Shown here one piece after another: positions 1-8,932 of a stretch of DNA of 64,000 bases. The translations under genes and the position numbers were made by a program. The notes under the pieces are model-generated. The model ran no database searches. It was not told where the DNA came from and saw only the letters and a list, made by a program, of their open reading frames with translations. The DNA is from Hyphomicrobium denitrificans ATCC 51888 (GTDB lineage Bacteria > Pseudomonadota > Alphaproteobacteria > Rhizobiales > Hyphomicrobiaceae), in contig NC_014313.1 of the NCBI RefSeq assembly GCF_000143145.1, positions 992,001 through 1,056,000 of the forward strand. Direction: 5' to 3'. The stretch's first letter is position 1, and every line of letters begins with the position of its first letter.

Positions 1-677
1 GGTAGTGTGAACACGACGGAAATGGGCTGAATCTGAGTGATGACGACGATGCCGCCAGTGTCGCCTGCGTGAACGAGGTTGCCCTGATCCACGATCCGGA
101 TGCCGGTACGTCCGTCGAACGGTGCGACGATCGTCGTGTAGCCCAGGATCGCGGTGGCGTTCTCGATCGCGGCAGTGTCGGATTTGATCTGCGCTTCCTG
201 CTGCTGCGCCAATGCCTTCTGCGTGTCGATCTGCTGCTGCGAAATCGCAAGCGTGCCGACTTTCTGATAGCGCTCCAGATCGCGCTTCGTGTTGGCGAGC
301 AACGCCTCGTCGAGCGCTTTCTTCGCGATCGCCTGGTCCAGCTGGGCCTGGTAGGTGACAGGATCGATCTTCGCGAGCACGTCGCCGCGCTTGACGTCCT
401 GGCCTTCCTTGAAGTTGACGCTGAGCAGGATGCCGTCGACCTGTGCCCGCACCGTCGCCAGGTTGAGCGCCCGCACGGAGCCCACGCCTTCGAGATAGAT
501 CGGCACGTCCGCGGTCTCGGCGGGCTTCGCTATGACGGCGACCGGACCTCCGCCGCCATCGCGGCCGAAGCGTGGCTTGGCGGTTCCGCCCGGTGAGCCG
601 CTCTGCATCACATAATAGACGCCGCCACCGATGGCGCCGATGACGAGAAGCGTAAAGATTGACCGCATTAGCTTCAT
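1..677 (-). CDS. RND efflux periplasmic adaptor (HlyD/MdtA family), 3'-truncated by window edge
   Basis: This is the membrane-fusion subunit of a tripartite RND efflux pump, bridging the inner-membrane pump and the outer-membrane channel. About 225 N-terminal residues are visible. An uncleaved N-terminal anchor (SIFTLLVIGAIGGGVYYVM) is followed by a biotinyl-lipoyl half (VRAQVDGILLSVNFKEGQDV, then GDVLAKIDP), an alpha-hairpin rich in Gln, Lys and Ala (QLDQAIAKKALDEALLANTK), and the returning half (APFDGRTGIRIVDQGNLV). This is the usual MdtA/AcrA order. Translation starts at the ATG at 677, with GGAAACG upstream; a second in-frame ATG lies at 668. The remaining beta-barrel, and presumably the pump gene, lie beyond the left edge. 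Substrate cannot be read from the sequence. Confidence 0.88.
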   Translation of the reverse strand, partial: MKLMRSIFTLLVIGAIGGGVYYVMQSGSPGGTAKPRFGRDGGGGPVAVIAKPAETADVPIYLEGVGSVRALNLATVRAQVDGILLSVNFKEGQDVKRGDVLAKIDPVTYQAQLDQAIAKKALDEALLANTKRDLERYQKVGTLAISQQQIDTQKALAQQQEAQIKSDTAAIENATAILGYTTIVAPFDGRTGIRIVDQGNLVHAGDTGGIVVITQIQPISVVFTL

Positions 678-1131
678 TCGTGCTCGTTTCCAGTTTGAAC
701 GGTCTACCGATACGCAAACGCTCGTGTCGTGACGGGAGCGATGCAAAAAACACACGCGTCGCCCGGCCCTGGATCAGGAAACGCGGTTTCTAGGTAAATC
801 CGTTGCGCGGCCAGCCCCCAATGCCGCCGCCGAATTGTTCAACCCCGGATTTGCTGCCCCACCGTCAATTTGGAGCGCAGATATTACTCCAGTTCGTTGG
901 TCAAATGGCAAATACAAGACGTCGACGGCTCAACCTGGCGGTGTGCCGGCATTTCGACCTGCACGCAAGTGACGCAACACGTTAGTCCGGTTCCATCTCA
1001 ATGAATTCTAAGTAGCGGAATTTCAACAGATAAATAGGTTCGTAGAATGCGATATCCGGAGTGCTCTCATTAGCCAAATCGTTAAGACAGCAGCTTTAAA
1101 ATGAGCTTTTTGCTAACGCTACCGAGGCCAG
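678..1131. other. Intergenic region between divergent adaptor and GGDEF/EAL genes
   Basis: This 454-base spacer separates two divergent genes and should hold both promoters. I see no convincing coding region, strong hairpin or recognisable operator. A short open frame at 803-985 lacks a good ribosome-binding site and any protein-like pattern. Confidence 0.5.
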
Positions 1132-3114
1132 ATGCTCCGAGTACTCAATGCCGTTCGCCGGGAGGATTTGGCCCGCGTGCATCGCGACCAGCTGGCAAGT
1201 TTAGCGCGCGCGACCCCGACGGCGATGGCCGGCTATGCAATCAATGTCTTGATTGCGGTCGTGGCGTTTCGCGGCCTCATCCCTGGCGTTGAACTGGCAG
1301 CATGGGCGGTCGCTTCGCTCGCAATATGCTCCTTCATCGGTCTTCGCTCGGTCACGCGAAGTTTGCGTACGCGGCAGGCTGAGGCGTCGAAGCCGGGCTC
1401 GCCTCTGCGCGATGGGAGATGGGCGCTTCTGATTGCGCTGATGTCGAGCTTGCCGTGGGCGATCCTGGCGACACGCTGGGTTGGCGCGGTGCATGGCGAC
1501 AGCGAATTGATCCTGATGGCGCTGACGGTCGGCATGGCAGCCAGCGGCAGTGTTCTTCTGGCGCCGATACCTGCCGCCGCAGTGCTCTACGCGACAGCGA
1601 TCCTTTTGCCGCCGGCCCTAAAATGCATCCTGTTCGTGCCGGGGCATCAGTACCTGGGCCTCGGCGCGCTCGCGGTCAGCTTTCTCGTGTTTCTGTACGG
1701 CCTAATTGTCACAACGGGCCGTTTGTTTCTGGAGCGTCTCGAGGCCATCACCCGCCTGCAGGATACGATCGCAGCGCTCAGCGAGGCGCGTGAAGAAACC
1801 GAGCGCGTCGCGATGACCGACGGTTTGACCGGAATCGCCAATCGCCGCGCCTTCATGGCGCGATTGAATGCTTTGAACAATCGCGCCGGCGCGAAGTCGT
1901 TTAGCATCTTTTACATTGACCTCGATCGCTTCAAATCGGTGAACGACGCGCTCGGACACGCCGTCGGCGATGCGCTTCTGAAATCGGTGTCCGCACGCAT
2001 CACAGGTCTGGTGCGGGAGGGAGATCTCGTCGCGCGCCTTGGCGGCGATGAATTCGCAATCGTCGCGCAGGATATCCGCGAGAGAGCATTTGCAAGCTCG
2101 CTGGCCGAACGATTGGTCGTGTCGCTGTCGGAACCCTATGACCTCGAAGGACAGAAGGTTCAGATCGGCGCGTGCGTCGGTGTGGCGCTCGCGTGCGAAA
2201 GCGGCGTCGGGGGTGAAATGCTGTTGAAGCAGGCCGATCTCGCGATGTTCGCCGCGAAGGAGGCAGGTCGCGGCATGTACTGCATCTTCGAAGCCGACAT
2301 GCAGCGTTCGGCCGACGAACATCGTGTGCTCGAGCTTGGGCTCAGGGCTGCCCTCGTCAACGACGGGTTCGAGCTTTTCTATCAGCCGGTGCGCAATCTC
2401 GAAACGAACGCGATTACGAGCTTCGAGTGTCAGGTTCGCTGGCGGCATCCGCTGCGTGGATTGCTGACGCCCGCGCAGTTTCTCGCGACGGCGATCGATA
2501 TCGGGATTGCAGAAGATATCGGCAACTGGGTCATCAAGGAGGCTTGCCGGCAAGCGGCGCATTGGCCGTCCGAAGTTCCGGTCGGCATCAACATGTCATC
2601 GATGCGGATCGGGGTTGAAAATATCGCGGTGTCCGTCGAGAGAGCGCTCAAGTCCGCGGGACTGCCTCCATCGCGCCTCGAGCTCGAAATGGAAGTGACC
2701 GAGGCGAGCCTGATGAACGCTGACGCCGAGGTTATCGCGTCTTTGCGCAGGCTGAAGGATATCGGTGTTTCGATTGCGCTCGACGATTTCGGAACCGGAT
2801 ATTCCTCGCTCGGCTATCTGGTGAAATTCCCGTTCAACCGGATCAAGATCGACAGGCTGTTCGTGAGCCAGCTCGGGCAGTCGGCGCAAAGCGAGCTGAT
2901 CGTGCGCTCGATCGCCGAACTTGCGCAGCGGCTGAATTGCAGCGTCGTCGCCGAAGGCATCGAAACCGACGATCAGCGCCGTCGCGTGCTGGCGCTCGAC
3001 GTGACTTACGGGCAAGGCATGCTGCTCGGCGCACCGCTATCGGCTTCTGAGGCGGCCGTGCTGCTGATGAGCGAAGCTCCGGATCCAGCGCTGCAGCTGG
3101 CGCAAAGCGCCTGA
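1132..3114 (+). CDS. Membrane-anchored GGDEF/EAL dual-domain protein (c-di-GMP turnover)
   Basis: The protein has 660 residues. Residues about 30-205 hold several hydrophobic segments, giving a membrane sensor of unknown ligand. The GGDEF domain (about 225-385) has an intact GGDEF active site at 304-308 and a product-inhibition I-site, R295-x-x-D298, exactly five residues before it, so diguanylate cyclase activity is likely. The EAL domain (about 400-645) keeps DDFGTGYSSL (551-560), KID (572-574) and the AEGIET loop. Its signature triplet reads ECQ (432-434) instead of EAL; the metal-binding Glu is kept, so phosphodiesterase activity is possible but not assured. It stands alone, convergent with msrB. 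The start is the ATG after GAGGCCAG; no alternative was better. Confidence 0.9.
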   Translation: MLRVLNAVRREDLARVHRDQLASLARATPTAMAGYAINVLIAVVAFRGLIPGVELAAWAVASLAICSFIGLRSVTRSLRTRQAEASKPGSPLRDGRWALLIALMSSLPWAILATRWVGAVHGDSELILMALTVGMAASGSVLLAPIPAAAVLYATAILLPPALKCILFVPGHQYLGLGALAVSFLVFLYGLIVTTGRLFLERLEAITRLQDTIAALSEAREETERVAMTDGLTGIANRRAFMARLNALNNRAGAKSFSIFYIDLDRFKSVNDALGHAVGDALLKSVSARITGLVREGDLVARLGGDEFAIVAQDIRERAFASSLAERLVVSLSEPYDLEGQKVQIGACVGVALACESGVGGEMLLKQADLAMFAAKEAGRGMYCIFEADMQRSADEHRVLELGLRAALVNDGFELFYQPVRNLETNAITSFECQVRWRHPLRGLLTPAQFLATAIDIGIAEDIGNWVIKEACRQAAHWPSEVPVGINMSSMRIGVENIAVSVERALKSAGLPPSRLELEMEVTEASLMNADAEVIASLRRLKDIGVSIALDDFGTGYSSLGYLVKFPFNRIKIDRLFVSQLGQSAQSELIVRSIAELAQRLNCSVVAEGIETDDQRRRVLALDVTYGQGMLLGAPLSASEAAVLLMSEAPDPALQLAQSA

Positions 3115-3134
3115 TGCGCGGCGCGGCCGACGGA

Positions 3135-3647
3135 TCAGGCCGCGCCCTTCGGGACGAATTTCAGCGCTACGCCGTTCATGCAATAGCGCAGGCCGGTGGG
3201 CTTCGGCCCATCCTCGAAGACGTGCCCGAGGTGGCCGCCGCAGCGACGGCAGTGAACTTCCGTGCGCGTCATCAGATACGAGCTGTCCTCGGAGGTTGCG
3301 ACCGCGTTCTCTAGCGGTTGCCAGAAGCTCGGCCAGCCCGTGCCGCTGTGGAATTTCGTCTCCGAGGAATAAAGGGCGAGGGCGCAACCGGCGCAGACAT
3401 ACGTGCCTGCCGCCTCATTTGCATCCAGCGGGGATGATCCCGGCCGCTCGGTGCCTTCCTTGCGAAGCACGCGGAACTGTTCGGGAGTGAGGATTTTCTT
3501 CCATTCCTCCTCCGTCTTCGTGACTTCGAACGTCTTCGACGTCGAGTCGGCCTGGCTTGGCCGGACGTAAGACGAAGCGGCTTTGAAACCGGCAAAGGCT
3601 CCGGCGAGGGTCAATCCTAATTTGGAAAAATCGCGGCGAGAGTACAT
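3135..3647 (-). CDS. msrB: Peptide-methionine (R)-S-oxide reductase MsrB, Tat-exported
   Basis: The enzyme reduces the R epimer of methionine sulfoxide in proteins. The 170-residue product opens with a textbook twin-arginine signal (SRRDFSK at 3-9, then a hydrophobic stretch), so it should act in the periplasm, unlike the cytosolic MsrB of most bacteria. The MsrB fold follows: zinc ligands C85/C88 (CAGC) and C133/C136 (CRRC), the GGHLGHVF stretch with H139 and H142, and catalytic C156 in RYCMNG. Export through Tat fits a protein that folds around zinc in the cytoplasm. It is a single gene, convergent with the GGDEF/EAL gene. How it is re-reduced in the periplasm is not shown nearby. Confidence 0.95.
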   Translation of the reverse strand: MYSRRDFSKLGLTLAGAFAGFKAASSYVRPSQADSTSKTFEVTKTEEEWKKILTPEQFRVLRKEGTERPGSSPLDANEAAGTYVCAGCALALYSSETKFHSGTGWPSFWQPLENAVATSEDSSYLMTRTEVHCRRCGGHLGHVFEDGPKPTGLRYCMNGVALKFVPKGAA

Positions 3648-3757
3648 GGCGGAATTTCCTTGATGCGCGCTTATCGCGGTGCAGCGCTCTTACCTTGGAC
3701 AAACAGGAGTACGGCGCCGGAGCGCAATCCGTTTCAGCCCGGCCACATTTCTTTCTT

Positions 3758-4480
3758 TCACGAAAGATCAGCGATCTCGATGCGCCGGTCTACGGCGATT
3801 TCGGTAGGGCTCAGACTGCATCCGTAGCACAGCATCTCGACGCCCGCCGCGGCCGCGGTTTGGAACGCCGCCGCATAGGCCGGATCGAGATCGCGCGCGA
3901 GGCTGAAGGTTTTTGCGTTGCCGCGCTGAACGAGAAACACCATGACCGCGCGATTGCCCTCGGCGACCATTGTAGAGAGTTCACGGAGGTGCTTGGCGCC
4001 GCGTTCGGTTTTACAATCGGGGAACTCGGCAAGGCCCGCCTGGCGCATCAAGTGCACGTTCTTGATCTCGACGTAGCAGGGACGCGGGTCGCGGCCCTCT
4101 GCCAGCAGAATATCGATACGGCTGTTCTCGCCGTATTTCACTTCGCGGCGGAGCGAAGCGTAACCTTGAAGCTCCGGGATGGCATTCAATCCGATGGCCT
4201 CGGCGACGAGCGCGTTCGGCTTGCCGGTATTGATGCCGACGAGATGCGGGCCGTCGCCCAGATCATCCTCGATCATTTCCCAGGTGTGGCGATATTTGCG
4301 CGTCGGGCTGTCGCTTTCGGAAAGCCAGACCGTCGATCCCGGCGTCGTCAGTCCAAGCATCGAACCGGTGTTGGGGCAGGTGGCGGTGACTGTCACGCCG
4401 CCGGCGGTCAGGACGTCCGCAAGAAAACGCTTGTAGCGCTGGATGAGCTTGCCGGGGATGAGGGGCGACGTAAATTTCAT
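3758..4480 (-). CDS. sfsA: SfsA family protein (sugar fermentation stimulation homolog)
   Basis: This is a 240-residue SfsA protein, the family's usual size. It shows LIQRYKRFLADV near the start, CPNTGSM (35-41), SRIDILL (120-126) and CYVEIKNV (135-142). The Asp and Glu-x-Lys of the last two match the PD-(D/E)xK nuclease-like core of the family. The frame opens upstream at 4516, but family members begin at MKFTSPL, so I place the start at 4480. The E. coli protein was described as DNA-binding and as stimulating maltose metabolism; its biochemical role is still unclear. It is divergent from the CinA-like gene. Confidence 0.9.
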   Translation of the reverse strand: MKFTSPLIPGKLIQRYKRFLADVLTAGGVTVTATCPNTGSMLGLTTPGSTVWLSESDSPTRKYRHTWEMIEDDLGDGPHLVGINTGKPNALVAEAIGLNAIPELQGYASLRREVKYGENSRIDILLAEGRDPRPCYVEIKNVHLMRQAGLAEFPDCKTERGAKHLRELSTMVAEGNRAVMVFLVQRGNAKTFSLARDLDPAYAAAFQTAAAAGVEMLCYGCSLSPTEIAVDRRIEIADLS

Positions 4481-4581
4481 GCCCCCGCATATCCGCCGAA
4501 TGGCGTGCGAGGGCAAGTATTTCGAACAGGCTCGCGCGGTGCTAAGACGGGAGCAGGAATATCTCGGACGGGAGACACGCG

Positions 4582-5313
4582 TTGGGCGGAGAACGCATAG
4601 TCACTGCGGCGGTCCTGATCATTGGCGACGAAATCCTGTCCGGCCGGACCAAAGACCGCAACGGCGGCGCGATCGCCGAGCATCTGACGTCGATCGGCAT
4701 CCGCCTGAAGGAAGTGCGCGTCGTTCCCGACGACGAGGCCGAGATCTGCGCAGCCGTCAACGCTCTCAGGTCGCGTTACGATTATCTGTTCACGACCGGC
4801 GGCATCGGTCCGACGCACGACGACATCACGGCTGATAGCATCGCAAAAGCTTGCGGCGTCACGATCGACGTCGACCCGCGTGCTGAAAAACTTCTGGCCG
4901 AGAACTACGCGCGGCGGGGCTTGGCGTTGACGCCTGCGCGGTTGCGAATGGCGCGTATTCCTGCCGGGGCTTCGCTGATCGTCAATCCGCTGTCCGGCGC
5001 GCCCGGGTTTCGCATTGGCAATGTCATCGTGATGGCCGGCGTTCCGGAAATCATGCAAGCGATGCTGGAAGCCGTCACACCTGAACTCGAAACCGGGGAC
5101 AAGGTGCTCTCCATCACGATCGCCGTCGACCGTCCGGAAAGCGAAATCGCTGACGTGTTTTCCGCGCATCAGCAGCGCTATCGCGACGTGGCGATGGGAA
5201 GCTATCCCCGCATGCGGGACGGAAAGCCGGTTTCGGATCTGGTGTTGCGCTCAGCGAATGCGGACCACCTCAGCGAAGCGGCCGAAACTTTGAAAGCCGC
5301 GCTGGGCGTCTGA
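4582..5313 (+). CDS. CinA N-terminal-type molybdopterin-binding domain protein
   Basis: This 243-residue protein contains a single MoaB/MogA-like domain. VLIIGDEILSGRTKDRN (11-27) and TTGGIGPTHDD (71-81) are the nucleotide and pterin-pocket motifs of the CinA N-terminal domain. The C-terminal nicotinamide-nucleotide amidase domain of full CinA is absent, and the protein ends naturally. Such stand-alone proteins are common in alphaproteobacteria and are annotated as competence/damage-inducible A-like; an ADP-ribose pyrophosphatase activity is known for some CinA relatives. The start is a TTG with GGGAG seven bases before it. Confidence 0.88.
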   Translation: MGGERIVTAAVLIIGDEILSGRTKDRNGGAIAEHLTSIGIRLKEVRVVPDDEAEICAAVNALRSRYDYLFTTGGIGPTHDDITADSIAKACGVTIDVDPRAEKLLAENYARRGLALTPARLRMARIPAGASLIVNPLSGAPGFRIGNVIVMAGVPEIMQAMLEAVTPELETGDKVLSITIAVDRPESEIADVFSAHQQRYRDVAMGSYPRMRDGKPVSDLVLRSANADHLSEAAETLKAALGV

Positions 5314-5331
5314 CCGGTGCTCGCGTTGAAG

Positions 5332-5357
5332 CTGACAGCGAGCGTTCCGCTCGTCAG
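5332..5357. terminator. Hairpin between convergent genes (possible terminator)
   Basis: CTGA pairs with TCAG and CGAGCG with CGCTCG around a TTC loop, in the short gap between two convergent genes. There is no T-run on either side, so intrinsic termination is uncertain. Confidence 0.35.
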
Positions 5358-5974
5358 TTGAGCGTCATACGATCGCGGTCGTCCGGCTCGACCCGGAGAC
5401 GCGTTGCGTAGTCCTGCTGCTCGACCTCGACGAAAAGTTCGTATTGGCTGTCGAGCGCATCGAGGAACGCCGCCGTCATGTCGAGAAGCGGTCCGAGCGC
5501 GATGCGTTTCGCGACAAGGAAGCTGTCGTCGATGGTGAGATCGGCTGCGCCGCGCACGTTGGCGGCATCGGGAGCGATCAGGCCGCGGCTGCGGATGTAG
5601 GAGACGATATCGTCGCCCGTCTCGAAATCTTCGCCGCGCGCGTCGCCGCATTCCGACACGGCATCCTGCAGGATCGCGGTTCCGGACGCGAAGAGATTGC
5701 CGACGGCGCGAAAGCGATCGTCAACCTCGGCCAAAGAAAGCGCATGGGTGCGCGCCTTCAGAACGCGTGCGACCAACATCAGCTCGAGGCTGCGGACGTC
5801 CTCCGCGATGCGGCGCTGGTGCATGGGAAATTCGGCCGGTTCGCCGGGCGCGTCGGCGAGCGCGCGCCAGTCATGACCGCGAGCGACGAGATCTTCACCG
5901 GCCGCCAGCGCGCCATCGAGGTGGTCGGCGAGGAGGTAGACGGACAACGGTGCCCGCGCTGCATATCTCGACAT
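5354..5974 (-). CDS. Conserved hypothetical protein, 206 aa, soluble
   Basis: I do not recognise this protein. It is soluble and rich in Ala, Asp and Arg, has no signal peptide or membrane segment, and looks largely helical (LSVYLLADHLDGALAAGEDL near the start; LGPLLDMTAAFLDALDSQYE near the end). A charged middle stretch, DDIVSYIRSRGLIAPDAANV, is the most structured-looking part. The ATG at 5974 has GGAG eight bases upstream and is preferred over the in-frame TTG two codons earlier. It converges on the CinA-like gene. Codon use resembles the neighbouring core genes, so it looks like a resident gene. Confidence 0.7.
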   Translation of the reverse strand: MSRYAARAPLSVYLLADHLDGALAAGEDLVARGHDWRALADAPGEPAEFPMHQRRIAEDVRSLELMLVARVLKARTHALSLAEVDDRFRAVGNLFASGTAILQDAVSECGDARGEDFETGDDIVSYIRSRGLIAPDAANVRGAADLTIDDSFLVAKRIALGPLLDMTAAFLDALDSQYELFVEVEQQDYATRLRVEPDDRDRMTLN

Positions 5975-6123
5975 GGCCAACTCTCCGATCCCTGAATTCG
6001 TTGGGCGGAAAGTGGACTGATTCGCGCGTCATGAACCAGCGCCATCGCTGCCGATTGTGGCCGTATGTGGAGCGTTGAGGATAAGGTGTGGACACAGCCG
6101 CGCGTCGCGGGATTTAGCGCGAT

Positions 6124-7086
6124 TTAGTGGGTGTTTTCCGGGTGGGCGAAGCGCACGCGCGGTTCCTTTGGCGGCACATCGACGATCTTCGTCTGTGCCC
6201 TCGCCGACACAAACGTATTGCTGACTTTCGGCGCGGCAATGATTCTGAGCCGTGGCGTTTTGCGAGACGGCTGACGCGACCGAACAGGCTTGCGCCGCAT
6301 CTTGGATCGCGGGCGCAGTTTGCGGGATCGCGTCGCCTTCAGGCGCTCATCGAGGGGCGGCATGCCCTGGCCGAGGCGGCGTGCGCGCAGAACCGTGCCG
6401 TTCAGCAGGATCGGTGAAGGTGTCTCCGGCGGTTGTTCTGATATGGCGTCTGCACTCGCGGCCGGGGGAGGCAGTTCCTCAACGTCGGTTGCCGCGACCG
6501 ATGCTTCGGCCGTCACGGCGGAACTCGGGGCGAGGGTTGCCTTGACGTCGGGAATTATCGCCAGCGCAGAAGAAGTCGCATCTCGAGGTAGGGTTGCTCT
6601 GACGTTGGGCACGACAAAATCAACGCCGGGCGTCGCGACCGGAGACGGAGGAAGCGTCGCCCTCACGTTCGGCGCAGCGGCTCGGGGCATCGCGACCGCT
6701 GCGGGGTCCATCGTCGCCTTGATGTCAGGAGAGGAGATGACCGTCGGCTCGTGTGCAACAACGGCTGGCGTGGCCGCGGCGATAAAGTTCGGCACTACGC
6801 GCGCCGGAGCTTCGGAAGTTTTTGCGGGAGCTGCGAATTGTTCGCGTTGCGTCGAAGCGGGTGCAACAGGCTGCGGCGCTACAGGTGCGAGCGCGAAGCG
6901 CATCGGTTCTATGGGGTCAATAGCCGGGGCAGTTTGTCCGGCTTGCGCCGCAGGGTGTGTGTTCAGAAACGGTGCAGGTTCGCCGCCGGAGCGTTTTGCC
7001 CGCCGGGTAGCCTGACTAAAAGCGCGCAATACAAGACCGAAGGCGAGGACGAAGAGCAGAGCCCACACAAGAACTTCCGGTTTCAC
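6124..7086 (-). CDS. Membrane-anchored Pro/Ala-rich protein with four ~20-residue repeats
   Basis: This 320-residue protein has one N-terminal membrane segment (EVLVWALLFVLAFGLVLRAF), a long Ala/Pro/Val-rich region and a very basic C-terminal part (about 235-293, many RSR and KxR clusters). Four copies of P-N/D-V/I-R/K-A-T-L/M occur at 120-126, 139-145, 160-166 and 179-185, spaced 19-21 residues. I recognise no family. The build suggests an envelope-tethered, largely disordered protein whose basic tail could bind nucleic acid, peptidoglycan or another acidic partner; this is inference. The start is a GTG (7086) behind a GGGGGG run. It may belong to the same lineage-specific set as its unknown neighbour. 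Confidence 0.72.
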   Translation of the reverse strand: MKPEVLVWALLFVLAFGLVLRAFSQATRRAKRSGGEPAPFLNTHPAAQAGQTAPAIDPIEPMRFALAPVAPQPVAPASTQREQFAAPAKTSEAPARVVPNFIAAATPAVVAHEPTVISSPDIKATMDPAAVAMPRAAAPNVRATLPPSPVATPGVDFVVPNVRATLPRDATSSALAIIPDVKATLAPSSAVTAEASVAATDVEELPPPAASADAISEQPPETPSPILLNGTVLRARRLGQGMPPLDERLKATRSRKLRPRSKMRRKPVRSRQPSRKTPRLRIIAAPKVSNTFVSARAQTKIVDVPPKEPRVRFAHPENTH

Positions 7087-7224
7087 GACAGCCCCCCGAG
7101 TGCGACGGGCGTAAGCTCTGTCAATCGCAAATGTCCGTCAACACAGAAACGCGCGATGCCGCCCAAAGGACAATATTTGCGGCACGCCGCCTGGAAGTTC
7201 ATCACGGAAGCTCGCCGCAAAATG

Positions 7225-7250
7225 AAAAAGGCGCGAATTTCGCGCCTTTC
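7225..7250 (-). terminator. Intrinsic terminator of the Pit transporter gene
   Basis: An 11-base-pair inverted repeat (AAAGGCGCGAA with TTCGCGCCTTT, one-base centre) lies 28 bases past the pit stop. Read on the minus strand it is followed by a run of T residues. Confidence 0.8.
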
Positions 7251-7277
7251 TCAGTGACCTCGCTTGTTCGGCGATGA

Positions 7278-8882
7278 TCAGAACAGCTTGGAGAAAATGA
7301 AGTAGAGGCCGCCCGCCAGCAGGATCGACGCCGGCAGTGTCAGCACCCAGGCCATGAGCAGGTTGCGGACCGTCGACCATTGCAGGCCCGAGCCGTTCGC
7401 CGCCATCGTACCGGCGACGCCGGACGAAAGAACGTGTGTGGTCGAAACCGGCAGACCGTACATGTCGGCGGCGCCGATGGTCGCCATCGCCACGACTTCT
7501 GCCGATGCGCCTTGTGCGTAGGTGAGGTGCGTCTTGCCAATCTTTTCGCCGACCGTCACGACGATGCGTTTCCAGCCGATCATCGTGCCGAGGCCAAGCG
7601 CGATCGCAACCGCGATCTTGACCCAGAGCGGAATGAAGCGCGTCGCGTTGTCGAGCGAGCCCTTGAACGCCGTAATGCTCGCGACGTCATCCTTGGACAG
7701 GTTGTTCGCCTTGTCCTTGAGCAGGAAGCGCAGCGCCTCGGAGGCAAGGTACATGTCGTTACGGACGTTCTGGACGGCCGTTGCTGGCACCTTGTCGAGC
7801 GCGCCGTAGCTGTTCACCTGCTCGGAGATCTGGCGGACGAGAACGGCGAGGCTCGGATATGTGCCCTCGTTGATCGTGCGCGCCGAGATGTAGTTCGTCA
7901 CTGCCGGACGCGGGTCGCCGAGAACATTGTAGCCGGCAGCCTGTTTCTCGATCACGGCAGCGGCGGCAGTCGCAGTCGCCTGGAAGTGTACGACCTGTGA
8001 CGGCGCGGGCGAACGGTTCAGTGCATAGGCGGTCGGGACGGTACCGATCAGGATCAGCATGATGAGACCCATGCCCTTCTGACCGTCGTTCGAGCCGTGC
8101 GCGAACGAAACGCCCGTGCAGGTCAGCACCAGCAGACCGCGGATCCACCACGGCGGCGGCTGGTTTCCGACGGGCTCCTTATAGAGAGACGGATTGCGGA
8201 CGAGCACCTTCAGCGACAGCAGCAGCAAAGCGGCAGCGACGAAGCCGACCATCGGCGAAAGCAGCAGCGAATAGCCGATGTCGGTCGCCTTGCCCCAGTC
8301 GACGCCCGAGGTGCCGTTGCCGCCGTGAAGCAGCGAGTTCGCAACGCCGACGCCGATGATCGAACCGATCAGCGTGTGCGACGATGACGAGGGCAGCCCC
8401 AGCCACCATGTTCCAAGGTTCCAGATGATGGCCGCGATCAGCAGCGCGAAGACCATCGCGAAGCCGGCGCTAGAGCCGACCTGAAGAATGAGTTCGACCG
8501 GCAGCAACGAGATGATGCCGTAAGCGACGGCGCCGCTCGACAGCAGCACGCCGAGGAAGTTGAAGAAGCCGGACCAGAGCACCGCGACATTGGCGGGCAT
8601 CGAATGCGTGTAGATGACGGTCGCAACCGCGTTGGCGGTGTCGTGAAAGCCATTCACGAACTCGAAGCCAAGCGCGATGAGCAGCGCCACGCCCAAGAGA
8701 AGGAACGGCAGCCAGGTGGAAATCGGCGTGCCTGCCGCTTCAACGTCCTGGTAAAGGCTGTAGGCCGTGTAGAAGAGACCTCCGGCAAGCAAGCCTAAAA
8801 ATACGAAGGCCGTTGCAGGGTTCGCGGGATGGTCGAGCTTCGGCCGGCTGCCTGCCACGTCGGCTAACGCCACGTCGGACAT
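7278..8882 (-). CDS. pit: Inorganic phosphate transporter, Pit family
   Basis: This is a low-affinity phosphate (metal-phosphate) symporter of the inner membrane, 534 residues. Both halves of the Pit signature are visible: GFHDTANAVAT (78-88) and GSNDGQKGMG (263-272), plus the SSSSHT and VSTTH re-entrant stretches (165-170 and 479-483). A hydrophilic insert of about 125 residues (290-415) separates the halves, as in the larger E. coli PitA type. The DUF47 partner (OrfA), which precedes pit in Sinorhizobium, is absent here. A Pho-box-like sequence lies about 50 bases before the start codon, and a clear intrinsic terminator follows the gene. Confidence 0.95.
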   Translation of the reverse strand: MSDVALADVAGSRPKLDHPANPATAFVFLGLLAGGLFYTAYSLYQDVEAAGTPISTWLPFLLLGVALLIALGFEFVNGFHDTANAVATVIYTHSMPANVAVLWSGFFNFLGVLLSSGAVAYGIISLLPVELILQVGSSAGFAMVFALLIAAIIWNLGTWWLGLPSSSSHTLIGSIIGVGVANSLLHGGNGTSGVDWGKATDIGYSLLLSPMVGFVAAALLLLSLKVLVRNPSLYKEPVGNQPPPWWIRGLLVLTCTGVSFAHGSNDGQKGMGLIMLILIGTVPTAYALNRSPAPSQVVHFQATATAAAAVIEKQAAGYNVLGDPRPAVTNYISARTINEGTYPSLAVLVRQISEQVNSYGALDKVPATAVQNVRNDMYLASEALRFLLKDKANNLSKDDVASITAFKGSLDNATRFIPLWVKIAVAIALGLGTMIGWKRIVVTVGEKIGKTHLTYAQGASAEVVAMATIGAADMYGLPVSTTHVLSSGVAGTMAANGSGLQWSTVRNLLMAWVLTLPASILLAGGLYFIFSKLF

Positions 8883-8932
8883 CGTTGGTTCCCCTATTTC
8901 AGGTGCTGATGCGGGGGAACTAGGCAGTCTCT

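Noticed and set aside
803..985. Short plus-strand open frame upstream of the GGDEF/EAL gene
   Set aside because: No ribosome-binding site, no hydrophobic or domain pattern, and it lies in a divergent promoter region.
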